Assembly (NCBI RefSeq): GCF_002899945.2 | Contig: NZ_PPEG02000001.1 | Location: forward strand, 1-64,000 | DNA: 64,000 nt | Source: Chryseobacterium viscerum | GTDB taxonomy: Bacteria > Bacteroidota > Bacteroidia > Flavobacteriales > Weeksellaceae | Direction of reading: 5' to 3' | Shown: positions 53,439 to 63,357 of the stretch, in pieces | Layout of the letters: every line of letters starts with the position of its first letter | Numbering within the stretch: the stretch's first letter is position 1 | Notes under the pieces: generated by a model | The model's input: only the letters and a program-made list of their open reading frames with translations | Database searches by the model: none | What the model was told of the DNA's origin: nothing | Position numbers and translations under genes: made by a program

Positions 53439-54353
53439 TTATTCTCTCACAAGCGGCATGGTAGAGCATCTCAACAAGCCTCCCATTTTGGAGATTTCTC
53501 TGTAAGGAATTTCTTCAACGGTCATTCCCCATTCGTTTCTCAAATGGTTGTTCATTCTTGTGAATGCTTTGTCGGAAACTACGATATCAGGAGAAATTGA
53601 GAAAATATTAGGGACCATTTCAAACATTTCTTCATCATTGATATGGAAGCAGTTTTCTTCTCCGAAAATATCGATGATTAAACGGTAGTCGCTTTCATCT
53701 ACGAATCCGTTTTTATAGATAATACATTTGTCTTCTCCTACCGGATTGAATGTACAGTCCAAATGCAGAATACCTTCAAACGGAATTTTATCGTTTTTCT
53801 TCAATTCTAGGTCAATGATTCTTTTCTTTGGAAAATATTCTTTTAATATTTCAATGGCATACTCATTGGTTCTTGCCGTCTTATAATTTCTGTAATCTTC
53901 GCTGAAACAAGTTCCGATGAAAATAAAATCATCCCATACGATAACATCCCCTCCTTCAATATGGGCTGTTTCCGGAAGATTGATGATTTTTCTCCATGCT
54001 ACTTTTTCAAAAACATTTTTGTATGCTCCCTGCTCATCTGCTCTGTCTGCGATCACATTGGAAATGATCATTTTATCATCAATTACAAAGGCTACATCTC
54101 TTGAAAAAACCTGATTGTAATCTTTAATGATACTTGGACGAAGCACTTCAACGTCATACTTTTTTAGAACCGCTTCAAAAGCGTTCATTTCGTTAATAAT
54201 ATCCTGTTCTTTAGGATAAATATTATGTTCGATTGAGTAATATGACTTTGCGTCATAACTTTCCTCTAGTGTGGGAACCGGTCCCAGTGAATTAGGCTGG
54301 CCTAGAACTACTGACTTCAGCCTACCCGTTTCATTTTTAATGTTTAGTCTCAT
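53439..54353 (-). CDS. Dimethylarginine dimethylaminohydrolase-like protein
   Basis: A 304-residue pentein-fold hydrolase. It has acidic residues in E-G-G-D-V-I-V, a histidine in L-H-L-D-C-T-F and catalytic C296 in G-G-L-L-R-C. The group includes DDAH (methylarginine to citrulline plus dimethylamine) and arginine deiminases. It is separated from the next gene by 82 bp of purine-rich repeat-like sequence. A minus-strand TATATTTG (54373-54380) 20 nt before the start is a possible -7 box, which would make it the first gene of the cluster. Confidence 0.85.
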   Translation of the reverse strand: MRLNIKNETGRLKSVVLGQPNSLGPVPTLEESYDAKSYYSIEHNIYPKEQDIINEMNAFEAVLKKYDVEVLRPSIIKDYNQVFSRDVAFVIDDKMIISNVIADRADEQGAYKNVFEKVAWRKIINLPETAHIEGGDVIVWDDFIFIGTCFSEDYRNYKTARTNEYAIEILKEYFPKKRIIDLELKKNDKIPFEGILHLDCTFNPVGEDKCIIYKNGFVDESDYRLIIDIFGEENCFHINDEEMFEMVPNIFSISPDIVVSDKAFTRMNNHLRNEWGMTVEEIPYREISKMGGLLRCSTMPLVRE

Positions 54354-54372
54354 AAAGATTTATGCAATACTA

Positions 54373-54380
54373 CAAATATA
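54373..54380 (-). promoter_or_regulatory. Possible -7 element for the arginine/polyamine cluster
   Basis: TATATTTG on the minus strand matches TAnnTTTG, 20 nt from the ATG at 54353. No -33 TTG was seen at the normal spacing. The remainder of 54381-54634 is AT-rich, with nothing else recognised. Confidence 0.45.
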
Positions 54381-54634
54381 AGTAAAGGTCTCTACCTATA
54401 AAACTTTTGGATTATTTTATGCATTAAATTTGAATGTGTCCAAAATTGTTTTTTACTATTTTTTAACAAAAAAGGAAAAGTATTATTCCAAAAACCTCTA
54501 CAACCTACTATATTTCATCTACATAAGTATTAAAAAACATATTATTTTTATTATTTAAATTCATATCTTAGTGATATAGTTTTCGCGAAATTATAGATCA
54601 TAAAACTTAACTATTAACACCAAAAATCAAAGTC

Positions 54635-54799
54635 ATGAACAAGAACAATCCGGTGCTGAAAAACGCACAAAAATTAGGAAGAGACCAACAAAAATCCGTT
54701 ATGGGAGGAGCACCAATATCAACAGCCAGAAGATGCTGTGAATGGGATGATACAGGAAAATGCTATATCTGGACATGCGACAGATGCCAATGTCCTTAA
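54635..54799 (+). CDS. Double-glycine-leader cysteine-rich bacteriocin-like peptide
   Basis: A 54-residue small gene. The N-terminal leader contains L-G-R-D-Q-Q-K-S-V-M-G-G (double glycine at residues 24-25), like the leader cut by C39 peptidase/ABC exporters. The predicted 29-residue core begins A-P-I-S-T and holds six cysteines (C34, C35, C43, C48, C51, C53) and tryptophans. Many Chryseobacterium genomes encode orphan 'bacteriocin-like' peptides of this design. No modification enzyme or exporter lies nearby. A terminator follows directly, and the gene is isolated between two opposite-strand genes. Confidence 0.82.
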   Translation: MNKNNPVLKNAQKLGRDQQKSVMGGAPISTARRCCEWDDTGKCYIWTCDRCQCP

Positions 54800-54807
54800 T
54801 ACAATCG

Positions 54808-54833
54808 AAAGCCTGCTTTTTCAAGCAGGTTTT
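54808..54833. terminator. Terminator of the peptide gene
   Basis: An 11-bp stem (54808-54818 with 54823-54833, one G-T pair) with a 4-nt loop and a T-rich tail lies just after the peptide stop and overlaps the 3' border of the convergent barrel gene. Confidence 0.85.
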
Positions 54834-54834
54834 C

Positions 54835-56997
54835 TTATCTCGCTCTGTTTTCTTCTTCTGTTTTCTGGGTTTCTTTTACCTGATATTTTGTACTTCCAAT
54901 GCTGTAACTGAGCGAAAATACCAGCCGGCTGCTATCCCACCAGTGTTTAAGGCGGTTATCCATGATCTGTTTATGCCGGAATTCCAGCTGCTGGTCGTAT
55001 GAATCAAGGAGATTATTAAACCCGATTTTAGTGTTCAGTTTATTATCAAGCCAAGACTTCTGAACTGATACATCTATGGTATATCTTGGTTTAATGATGT
55101 AAAGACTATTTCCTGTTTTGGATTCGTAATTGGCAAAAATATTTACCGTGTATCCTTTTGGAAGTGAAAATACCTGATTGATTCTTACTCCATAATTATA
55201 GATATTCAATGCAAAAACCTCATCCAGATAGGGCATGAATTCATAATTGTAATTTCCTGTGAACTGACTGGTGATATTCCACCATTTTGTAATTCTGACC
55301 GGAAAACTGGTTTCAAAAATAGCGAAATTCCGATATGGAAGATTGGTTCCCAAATATTGCAATACGTTCGTTTCCGGGTTGTAAATGGGATAACGCGTCA
55401 TGAAATCTTTTTCTTTTCCAACCGTAAAGCTTGTCACCCAGTTTTTATAACGATAGGTTGCTTTGATCTGGCTGGTAAACGATGGCCGTAAATAGGGATT
55501 CCCAATCCAGTAATTGAGAGGACTGAAATAAAACCTGAAAGGATTAAGCTGCGAGAAAGCCGGTCTTGTTATCTTCCTGCTATAGGAAAGAGAAAGTTCA
55601 CTGGACTTATTAAAAGTATAGCTTGTACTAAATGACGGAAGCCATTCCAGGTAGTTCCTAGAAACAACAGAATCTAAAGTCACTGCATTGGAAATACTGT
55701 TTGTATTTTCAAATCTTAACCCGGCATTCATCTGCAGGTTTCCAATTTTCTGCCTGTATGCGATATATCCTGCCCATATTTTTTCTTTGTACGAAAATAC
55801 ATTACTTCGCGTAGGGTCAAAAACAAACTGATTTCCGACAGACAATGTATCGTACCTGATATTATTATGGGTGTCGGAGTTACTGTATTTGATTCCTGCC
55901 TCGATGTCTATATTATTTATTTTTTGGGAAGCATCTATCTGAGCGGTATAGATATTAATTTTGTTAAGCAGATCAGACTTCCAATAAGACAAAAGATTAG
56001 CTGTAGCCTTATCTTTATTGATAAAATCATCATCCTGCTTATTTTTAACGGCCAGATAATTCCCTAAAAAACTGATTGTAAATCCTTTATTTTGGAAAGA
56101 ATAATCAGCTGCAATTCCATAGTTATCCTGTAAATAATCTGTAGGATTTTCACTTACAGTATGAAACACCAATTGTGTTTCACTTTTATCAGTAGCATAA
56201 AGTGATCCGCTGCGTGTACGGTCATTTTCCCGGAAGTTACTTCTTAGACTGATTCCTGCTCTGTTTTTATCATTCAGTCTGAAATCTGCCCCTGCCTGAA
56301 TATTATAGACTTTCCCAAAATCTTCCTGATAGGTATTGGTGCGCATCACATTAGTATTCGCTAACCGCTGCAACGCTTGATATCGATAGGTTGAAATTCC
56401 TTCGTTATAACCTGCCTGCAGATTGTAGGTTGCCTTTCCTGTATGGTAAGATAGATTGAATGCATTTTCCCTGTAGTTGAATTTATTAGTATATACATTC
56501 CCGTTATAATTTGCTTTCCAGCCGAGATTGGTGTTCTTTTTTAATTTAATATCAATAATTCCTTTAAATTCTGCATCATATTTTGAAGATGGATTGGTAT
56601 TTACTTCTACAGATTCTACCATTTCGGGCGATAAGGATCGTAAATATGCCTGTATCTCCTGATTGCTCATGACAACGGGCTTGCCATCAATAAAAATGGC
56701 CGGAGTAATTCTTCCTCCAATAAAAATTCCGTCTTCCTGGTCTACTGTAACACCGGGTGTTTTTCTCAGAACTTCAAGAAGATGGGTAGAGGTTTTAAAG
56801 TCTTTATTTCCGGCAACAGCCATTACCACATTTCCATCGTTCAGTTTCATCTTTCTTGGAGCTGATTGGATAACAACTTCTGAAATATTGGTTGTGGAGG
56901 ACTTTATTTTTGTCAGAGAATCTGAAGCTACTTTCTGTGCTTTTCCATAAAATGAGAGAAGCAAGAACAGTATCAAAAACCATAATTTGATCATCAT
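54835..56997 (-). CDS. Outer-membrane beta-barrel (OMP_b-brl_3) receptor-like protein
   Basis: A 720-residue TonB-receptor-like outer-membrane protein. It has a signal peptide (about 1-20, ending G-K-A-Q), plug with L-L-E-V-L-R-K-T-P-G-V-T-V and V-E-S-V-E-V-N-T-N-P-S-S-K-Y-D-A (about 75-145), and a barrel ending in a short hydrophilic tail after L-S-Y-S-I-G-S. It differs from the tandem pair at 38740 by lacking the K-Q-V-F-K-K-Q segment. A perfect TACTTTTG (57019-57026, minus strand) about 20 nt upstream is a likely -7 box. The membrane-bound AraC gene lies immediately upstream in the same direction, 80 bp away. Confidence 0.88.
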   Translation of the reverse strand: MMIKLWFLILFLLLSFYGKAQKVASDSLTKIKSSTTNISEVVIQSAPRKMKLNDGNVVMAVAGNKDFKTSTHLLEVLRKTPGVTVDQEDGIFIGGRITPAIFIDGKPVVMSNQEIQAYLRSLSPEMVESVEVNTNPSSKYDAEFKGIIDIKLKKNTNLGWKANYNGNVYTNKFNYRENAFNLSYHTGKATYNLQAGYNEGISTYRYQALQRLANTNVMRTNTYQEDFGKVYNIQAGADFRLNDKNRAGISLRSNFRENDRTRSGSLYATDKSETQLVFHTVSENPTDYLQDNYGIAADYSFQNKGFTISFLGNYLAVKNKQDDDFINKDKATANLLSYWKSDLLNKINIYTAQIDASQKINNIDIEAGIKYSNSDTHNNIRYDTLSVGNQFVFDPTRSNVFSYKEKIWAGYIAYRQKIGNLQMNAGLRFENTNSISNAVTLDSVVSRNYLEWLPSFSTSYTFNKSSELSLSYSRKITRPAFSQLNPFRFYFSPLNYWIGNPYLRPSFTSQIKATYRYKNWVTSFTVGKEKDFMTRYPIYNPETNVLQYLGTNLPYRNFAIFETSFPVRITKWWNITSQFTGNYNYEFMPYLDEVFALNIYNYGVRINQVFSLPKGYTVNIFANYESKTGNSLYIIKPRYTIDVSVQKSWLDNKLNTKIGFNNLLDSYDQQLEFRHKQIMDNRLKHWWDSSRLVFSLSYSIGSTKYQVKETQKTEEENRAR

Positions 56998-57018
56998 AAA
57001 TAGTAAATTTTATGACAT

Positions 57019-57026
57019 CAAAAGTA
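57019..57026 (-). promoter_or_regulatory. -7 element of the barrel gene
   Basis: A perfect TACTTTTG on the minus strand lies 22 nt before the ATG at 56997. No TTG at -33 was seen, which would fit an activator-dependent promoter, perhaps controlled by the adjacent AraC protein. Confidence 0.5.
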
Positions 57027-57077
57027 TCGGGTTGTCGTAAAAAAAAGGTTTTGAAATTAAAATTCCGCAGTACTGAA

Positions 57078-58139
57078 TTATAAATCCAAACTCTGAAACC
57101 TAGGCTCAGTAAGGGTTTTTGATTGTTTGTACAAAAGCGGTGTTGTATTTTTTATCTTCTTAAAAGTAGAAAAGAAAGTTGATTTGGAATTAAATCCTAC
57201 TTCATACCCAATCTCCTCAATTTTCAAATAGGATCCATTTTCAATTTTCTCACAGGCTTCACTGATCCTGTATTCGTTGATATAAGTTGAAAAACTTTTA
57301 TCCAAATTATCATTCAATAGTTGGGAAAGCTGATGGGCAGACATATTCATTCTGGAAGCCAGATCGCTCAGTTTAAGATTCGGATTTCTATAAAGTTCTT
57401 CAGCACTCATCAGCCTCTGTAATCTGGATACAAAATTATCGGCCTGTTCTTCTGAAATTTTTTTATTGGAATATCTTCCGGCTTCTTTTACCGGGAGCTG
57501 TTGATGTTTTTTATTGAATAAGATCAAAAAGTTTGCATACAGCACAAATGAAAATACAAGACTCCCTCCCGCACAGTATATCTGTACCCAACCTGTAGAA
57601 ATCAGCTGATAGGTTAAAAAGATAATCACATTACTGATCAATACCGGAAGAACAAATTTGTTTGGGTTTGTATGGTTCTGTTTAACCAAAGTATAATACT
57701 GATACACCGTAAGAAATATAAATACAGACCACGCGGTATAAATGAAACTTCCAAAATAGTGATCCCACGTAATAGGAAACACCAAATATAATAACCCGAC
57801 TGCTCCTAAAATAATCGTTAATATCCCAAACCACTTCTGACAGCTCTTCCAATCAAATTGGTCTTGCTGGAAGGAAGATTTCACATAGTAATATAAGGCC
57901 GGGCCTGTAAAAAATAGGGCCGACAATCCCAAATGCGGGATAATTCTTGGTAAATCAGGATAAAAGTAGATGCATACAGAAATTCCTACTCTTGTACTCA
58001 GCATTAAAAGAAGAAGTCCAAGGAAGAAGTCTGGCAGGTATTTCAGTTTTTTAACAAACAGCAGATAAATTCCCAGCAGAAGCCCATTGAATGCTCCTAC
58101 CACACTAAAGAAAAATAACAGCTGCTGTCCTAAAGTCAT
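57078..58139 (-). CDS. Membrane-bound AraC-family transcriptional regulator
   Basis: A 353-residue protein with about seven N-terminal transmembrane helices (residues 5-210), as in 7TM-type sensors, and a C-terminal AraC helix-turn-helix pair (about 240-345: L-S-D-L-A-S-R-M-N-M-S-A-H-Q-L-S-Q-L and I-E-E-I-G-Y-E-V-G-F-N-S-K-S-T-F-F-S-T-F-K-K). It is expected to sense an envelope or extracellular signal and control a nearby gene, with the outer-membrane barrel downstream as the most likely target. Confidence 0.9.
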   Translation of the reverse strand: MTLGQQLLFFFSVVGAFNGLLLGIYLLFVKKLKYLPDFFLGLLLLMLSTRVGISVCIYFYPDLPRIIPHLGLSALFFTGPALYYYVKSSFQQDQFDWKSCQKWFGILTIILGAVGLLYLVFPITWDHYFGSFIYTAWSVFIFLTVYQYYTLVKQNHTNPNKFVLPVLISNVIIFLTYQLISTGWVQIYCAGGSLVFSFVLYANFLILFNKKHQQLPVKEAGRYSNKKISEEQADNFVSRLQRLMSAEELYRNPNLKLSDLASRMNMSAHQLSQLLNDNLDKSFSTYINEYRISEACEKIENGSYLKIEEIGYEVGFNSKSTFFSTFKKIKNTTPLLYKQSKTLTEPRFQSLDL

Positions 58140-58225
58140 TGTATATTAATTTTTTACAGTAGTAAATTTAATCAAATTATTGTATCCGGTTTTCTATATT
58201 TTTTGTAAAATAGTAAAATTGGTCC

Positions 58226-58612
58226 TTAAGGCTGCTCAACATTATTCTCTGATCCGTTTTCCAACCTTTTTAAAATCAATGTTCGCAAACGCTCTTCGTG
58301 ATCATCCCCCCATTTTCCTAGTCCAGCAATCACAGGAATTAGTGTCTGTCCAAACTCTGTAAGCCTGTATTCTACTTTTGGAGGCAAAACAGGATAAATT
58401 TTCTTAGTCACGAGATCATGCTCTTCAAGTTCATTCAACTGCACATTCAAAACTCTACGGGAAGCATTGGGAATCTTCCGTTGCAGTTCACTTGGTCTCT
58501 GAATTCCTTCATTAATAAACCACAACAAACGGATTTTCCATTTACCATAGAGTACTTCGGCAATCAGATCAAGCCCGCAATTCAGATTAGGTGGGATTTT
58601 TCTTTCATACAT
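58226..58612 (-). CDS. HxlR family transcriptional regulator
   Basis: A 128-residue winged-helix regulator. The start at 58612 (MYERKIPP) is preferred; the frame is open further upstream but that part overlaps the SDR gene on the other strand and has no HxlR similarity. Family signatures are G-K-W-K-I-R-L-L-W, R-P-S-E-L-Q-R-K-I-P-N-A-S and L-T-E-F-G. It is divergent from the SDR gene, the usual arrangement for a regulator of a quinone- or carbonyl-reducing enzyme. One cysteine (C12) near the N-terminus could be a redox sensor. Confidence 0.9.
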   Translation of the reverse strand: MYERKIPPNLNCGLDLIAEVLYGKWKIRLLWFINEGIQRPSELQRKIPNASRRVLNVQLNELEEHDLVTKKIYPVLPPKVEYRLTEFGQTLIPVIAGLGKWGDDHEERLRTLILKRLENGSENNVEQP

Positions 58613-58733
58613 ATAACAAATGTAATACAAATGACAGGATACAACAATAGGGATCAATTTATCCGTATATGATTCGTAACCCCGTACTTGTATGAGCCTG
58701 TCATACTCCTGAAATTTGTACAAAAAAGAAATC

Positions 58734-59528
58734 ATGACAGAATCATTTAATTTCAACAACGAATTATCAGATAAAATTGCTTTGGTAACAGGGGGAACAA
58801 AAGGAACAGGAAAAGCCATTGCCGAAAGATTATTAGCTGCAGGCGCCACTGTAATCGTCACTGCAAGAAATCAACCTGAAAATATGAACAACCGCCTTCA
58901 TTTTATCGCAGGCGATCTGAGCCAGCCAAAAGAAACTGAAAAACTGGTAAGAGAAGTTCTTTCAATTTTTGGAAGACTGGATATTCTGATTAATACCCTC
59001 GGCGGTTCAGATACGCCCGGTGGCGGTTTTGCTGTTCTGAGTGATGAAGATTGGGAGAACACGATTCAGACGAATCTTCTCGCACCAGTCCGTTTAGACA
59101 GAGGATTTCTCCCCCAAATGCTGGAGCGGAAAAATGGAGTAATTATCCATATTGCATCTATTCAGGGAAGATTACCTTTATTTGATTCTACATTACCCTA
59201 CGCAGCTGCCAAAGCTGGACTTATCAACTACAGTAAAGGTTTATCAAAAGAAGTTTCCCCAAAAGGGATCCGTGTACTCACTGTTTCTCCGGGCTGGATT
59301 ATGACTTCATCAGCAACCCGAATGATGGAACGTATTGCTGATAGTTCAAAGATCACTATTGAAGAAGCTACGCAAAGTGTCATGGATGCACTGGGAGGGA
59401 TCCCCATCGGTAAACCTGCACAACCTGAAGATATTGCAGAGCTTGTTGGTTTTCTAGTTTCTCCACGAGCTGGATATTTAACAGGAACCGAATATGTAGT
59501 AGATGGCGGCACCATTCCTACTATTTAA
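58734..59528 (+). CDS. SDR family oxidoreductase
   Basis: A 264-residue short-chain dehydrogenase/reductase. The start at 58734 (MTESFNF) is the likely one; an in-frame ATG six codons upstream is possible. The cofactor loop T-G-G-T-K-G-T-G, catalytic serine in I-A-S-I-Q-G and Y-A-A-A-K motif are complete. The C-terminal V-D-G-G-T-I-P is typical of 3-oxoacyl-reductase-like SDRs. It is probably under control of the divergent HxlR gene, and is followed after 16 bp by an NTF2-like gene. Confidence 0.92.
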   Translation: MTESFNFNNELSDKIALVTGGTKGTGKAIAERLLAAGATVIVTARNQPENMNNRLHFIAGDLSQPKETEKLVREVLSIFGRLDILINTLGGSDTPGGGFAVLSDEDWENTIQTNLLAPVRLDRGFLPQMLERKNGVIIHIASIQGRLPLFDSTLPYAAAKAGLINYSKGLSKEVSPKGIRVLTVSPGWIMTSSATRMMERIADSSKITIEEATQSVMDALGGIPIGKPAQPEDIAELVGFLVSPRAGYLTGTEYVVDGGTIPTI

Positions 59529-59544
59529 TTATTTAAAATAAAAC

Positions 59545-59868
59545 ATGAATCTACCGAACATTTTACAAGAATTTTTAAAAGCACAGAAACTTTTTGACAG
59601 TACATCTTTTTCCAATTGTTTTTCGGATCAGGCAACTGTGTTTGATGAAGGAAAAATATATAGCGGAAAAGAGGAAATAAGACAATGGAATGAGAAATCC
59701 AACAATCAATTTCAAACATCGTTTGAAGTACAAGATTTTTCAACAAGGGATCACACAATTCTTTTAAAGATCAATATTTCCGGTTCCTTCGATGGAAGCC
59801 CAGTACTCCTAAATTTTTATTTCAGAATCGAGGGCAATCTTATTACAGCTTTAGTTATTACTGGATAA
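59545..59868 (+). CDS. NTF2/SnoaL-like protein
   Basis: A 107-residue protein with the compact alpha+beta cone of the NTF2-like superfamily: helix-rich N-terminus (F-L-K-A-Q-K-L-F-D-S), the segment E-G-K-I-Y-S-G-K-E-E-I-R-Q-W, then alternating beta strands ending F-R-I-E-G-N-L-I-T-A. Members are small hydrolases, isomerases or binding proteins. It is co-transcribed with the SDR gene. The substrate is unknown. Confidence 0.82.
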   Translation: MNLPNILQEFLKAQKLFDSTSFSNCFSDQATVFDEGKIYSGKEEIRQWNEKSNNQFQTSFEVQDFSTRDHTILLKINISGSFDGSPVLLNFYFRIEGNLITALVITG

Positions 59869-59880
59869 GTTGTAAAAAAC

Positions 59881-59911
59881 AAAAAATCCCAAGTAAACCT
59901 TGGGATTTTTT
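59881..59911. terminator. Bidirectional terminator
   Basis: A 13-bp perfect stem (59881-59893 with 59899-59911) with A- and T-runs lies between the NTF2-like gene and the convergent gltA gene. Confidence 0.9.
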
Positions 59912-59932
59912 TTATTATGATAAAAGCAAATA

Positions 59933-61219
59933 TTATCTGCTTGCAATATCGATGTAGTTTCTTTCCTGAGCACCTTGGTAAACCTGTCTTGGTCTTCCAA
60001 TCGGGTCTCCTTTTAGTCTCATTTCTTTCCACTGAGAAATCCATCCTGGAAGTCTTCCTAATGCAAACATTACGGTAAACATTTCTGTAGGAATTCCTAA
60101 TGCTCTGTAGATAATTCCTGAATAGAAGTCTACGTTTGGATATAGTTTTCTTTCGATGAAGTACTCATCCTCAAGTGCTACTCTTTCTAACTGCATTGCA
60201 ATGTCAAGAGCTTTATCCTGAATACCAAGTGCAGTAAGGATATCGTCAGCAGCTTTCTTGATGATTTTCGCTCTTGGGTCGAAGTTTTTGTAAACTCTGT
60301 GTCCGAATCCCATTAGACGGAAGTTATCATTTTTATCTTTCGCTTTAGCAACATATTTAGATACATCACCACCATCTTTCTCGATCAGCTCAAGCATTTC
60401 GATTACAGCCTGGTTAGCTCCACCGTGAAGTGGTCCCCAAAGTGCAGATACTCCAGCAGAGATAGAAGCAAAAAGACCTGTGTGAGCAGAACCTACCATT
60501 CTTACTGTAGAAGTAGAACAGTTTTGCTCGTGGTCAGCGTGAAGAATTAATAATTTATCTAAAGCACCTACTACTACCGGATCAATTTCGAAATCAGCGT
60601 TTGGTAATCTGAATGCCATTTTGTAGAAGTTCTCTACATAGTTTAGGTTGTTATCTCCGTGGTTTAATGGTAAACCTTGAGTTTTTCTGTAAGTCCAAGC
60701 ACAAAGGTGAGAGAACTTAGCAATCATCAGCTCAGCTGCATGATCCATTTCTTCTTTAGAGTTTACATTAACGGCTTTAGGGTTAAAAGCTGTCAAAGCA
60801 GAAGTCATAGAAGATAAAACCCCCATAGGGTGAGCAGAACGAGGAAAAACATCAATGATCTTTTTCATTTCGTCTGCGATGAAGTTATATTTTTTAATAT
60901 TATTGTCGAATGAAGTAAACTGATCCTGGTTAGGTAATTCTCCATGTAATAAAAGATACATTACTTCAGTGAAGTTAGATTTTTCAGCAATTTGCTCAAT
61001 TGGATAACCTCTGTAGAATAATTCTCCTTTATCTCCGTCTAAGTAAGTGATGTCGCTAATAGTAGCTCCTGTATTTTTGTAACCTAAATCCAGAGTGATC
61101 AAACCTGTCTGGTCTCTTAATTTTGAAATATCAATCCCTCTGTCTCCGATAGTACTATCCACAATTGGATATTCATATGAATTACCGTCGTAATTCAATA
61201 TTACTTTGTTGTCTGACAT
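59933..61219 (-). CDS. gltA: Citrate synthase
   Basis: Condenses acetyl-CoA and oxaloacetate to citrate, the entry step of the TCA cycle. The 428-residue length fits the type II (Gram-negative) form. Catalytic histidines are in W-G-P-L-H-G-G-A-N and M-G-F-G-H-R-V-Y-K, and the aspartate is in the C-terminal N-V-D-F-Y-S-G. It lies 84 bp downstream of eno, across a terminator-like hairpin. Confidence 0.97.
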   Translation of the reverse strand: MSDNKVILNYDGNSYEYPIVDSTIGDRGIDISKLRDQTGLITLDLGYKNTGATISDITYLDGDKGELFYRGYPIEQIAEKSNFTEVMYLLLHGELPNQDQFTSFDNNIKKYNFIADEMKKIIDVFPRSAHPMGVLSSMTSALTAFNPKAVNVNSKEEMDHAAELMIAKFSHLCAWTYRKTQGLPLNHGDNNLNYVENFYKMAFRLPNADFEIDPVVVGALDKLLILHADHEQNCSTSTVRMVGSAHTGLFASISAGVSALWGPLHGGANQAVIEMLELIEKDGGDVSKYVAKAKDKNDNFRLMGFGHRVYKNFDPRAKIIKKAADDILTALGIQDKALDIAMQLERVALEDEYFIERKLYPNVDFYSGIIYRALGIPTEMFTVMFALGRLPGWISQWKEMRLKGDPIGRPRQVYQGAQERNYIDIASR

Positions 61220-61260
61220 TATTTATTTATTTTTTTTAAATATACCACTTTCCATAAAAT

Positions 61261-61288
61261 ACGGCAAACAAAAATTATCGCTTGCCGT
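61261..61288 (-). terminator. Possible terminator after eno
   Basis: A 7-bp GC-rich stem (61261-61267 with 61282-61288) lies 16 bp past the eno stop, followed on the minus strand by a T-rich stretch. It may attenuate rather than stop transcription into gltA. Confidence 0.55.
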
Positions 61289-61303
61289 TATTTATAAATT
61301 CAA

Positions 61304-62763
<1,460 letters not shown>

Positions 62764-62767
<4 letters not shown>

Positions 62768-62797
62768 AAACTCCAGATATCAAAAATACTGGAGTTT
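62764..62797 (-). terminator. Terminator of the small membrane-protein gene
   Basis: A 9-bp stem (62768-62776 with 62789-62797) is followed on the minus strand by seven T. It lies about 120 bp past the stop at 62918. Confidence 0.75.
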
Positions 62798-62917
62798 GAA
62801 ATTAATTTTAATATTACTTAACTTTTCGTTTTGTTCTGGTACCCCTAAAAAAGGATAATACAGCAATACCGTTTCATTTTTAAAGCTTTTATGGTATGTA
62901 GTTTTTTTTTAGTTATG

Positions 62918-63247
62918 TTATTTTCTGGGAGAAGGAGATAATAGCCCCGCCAGAGCGCCTATTGATCCTGAGGAAATGGTTGCAAAGATTGTCACCAACT
63001 GAGCATCAGGAGATTTCCCTTGATTCCAGAAAGAAATAAGAATAAGTCCTGCTATAATGGCAATCACTGCCAACCCAAGCATCAGTACAATAATTCTATA
63101 GATCCAATAATCTGTGTCTTTCGGATTTTTTATCTCAACATTTTTAATAGCCTCTACAGGATTTGTTTTGAATTTCTCCTGAAGATCACTGTTGTTTTTT
63201 AAAGCAACTTCTAAATCTCCAATACTGTCGTTAATAAGAGTTTTCAT
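62918..63247 (-). CDS. Small membrane protein of unknown function
   Basis: A 109-residue protein with a helical hydrophilic N-terminus (about 1-45) and two transmembrane segments (about 50-72 and 84-103), ending S-P-S-P-R-K. I recognise no family. It lies on the same strand as the histidine kinase, about 110 bp downstream of it, and may or may not share its transcript. Confidence 0.7.
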   Translation of the reverse strand: MKTLINDSIGDLEVALKNNSDLQEKFKTNPVEAIKNVEIKNPKDTDYWIYRIIVLMLGLAVIAIIAGLILISFWNQGKSPDAQLVTIFATISSGSIGALAGLLSPSPRK

Positions 63248-63357
63248 GGCTTTTGGTTTTATATATCAAATTTCCATTAAAAAACCATACCTGTCAATTA
63301 CACAAAAGGGTAATATATAAGAGTGACACTATCAAGCATTGCTGCCATTAAGTTGAT

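Noticed and set aside
58613..58861. N-terminal extension of the HxlR regulator
   Set aside because: It overlaps the SDR gene on the opposite strand and would make the protein far longer than HxlR proteins.
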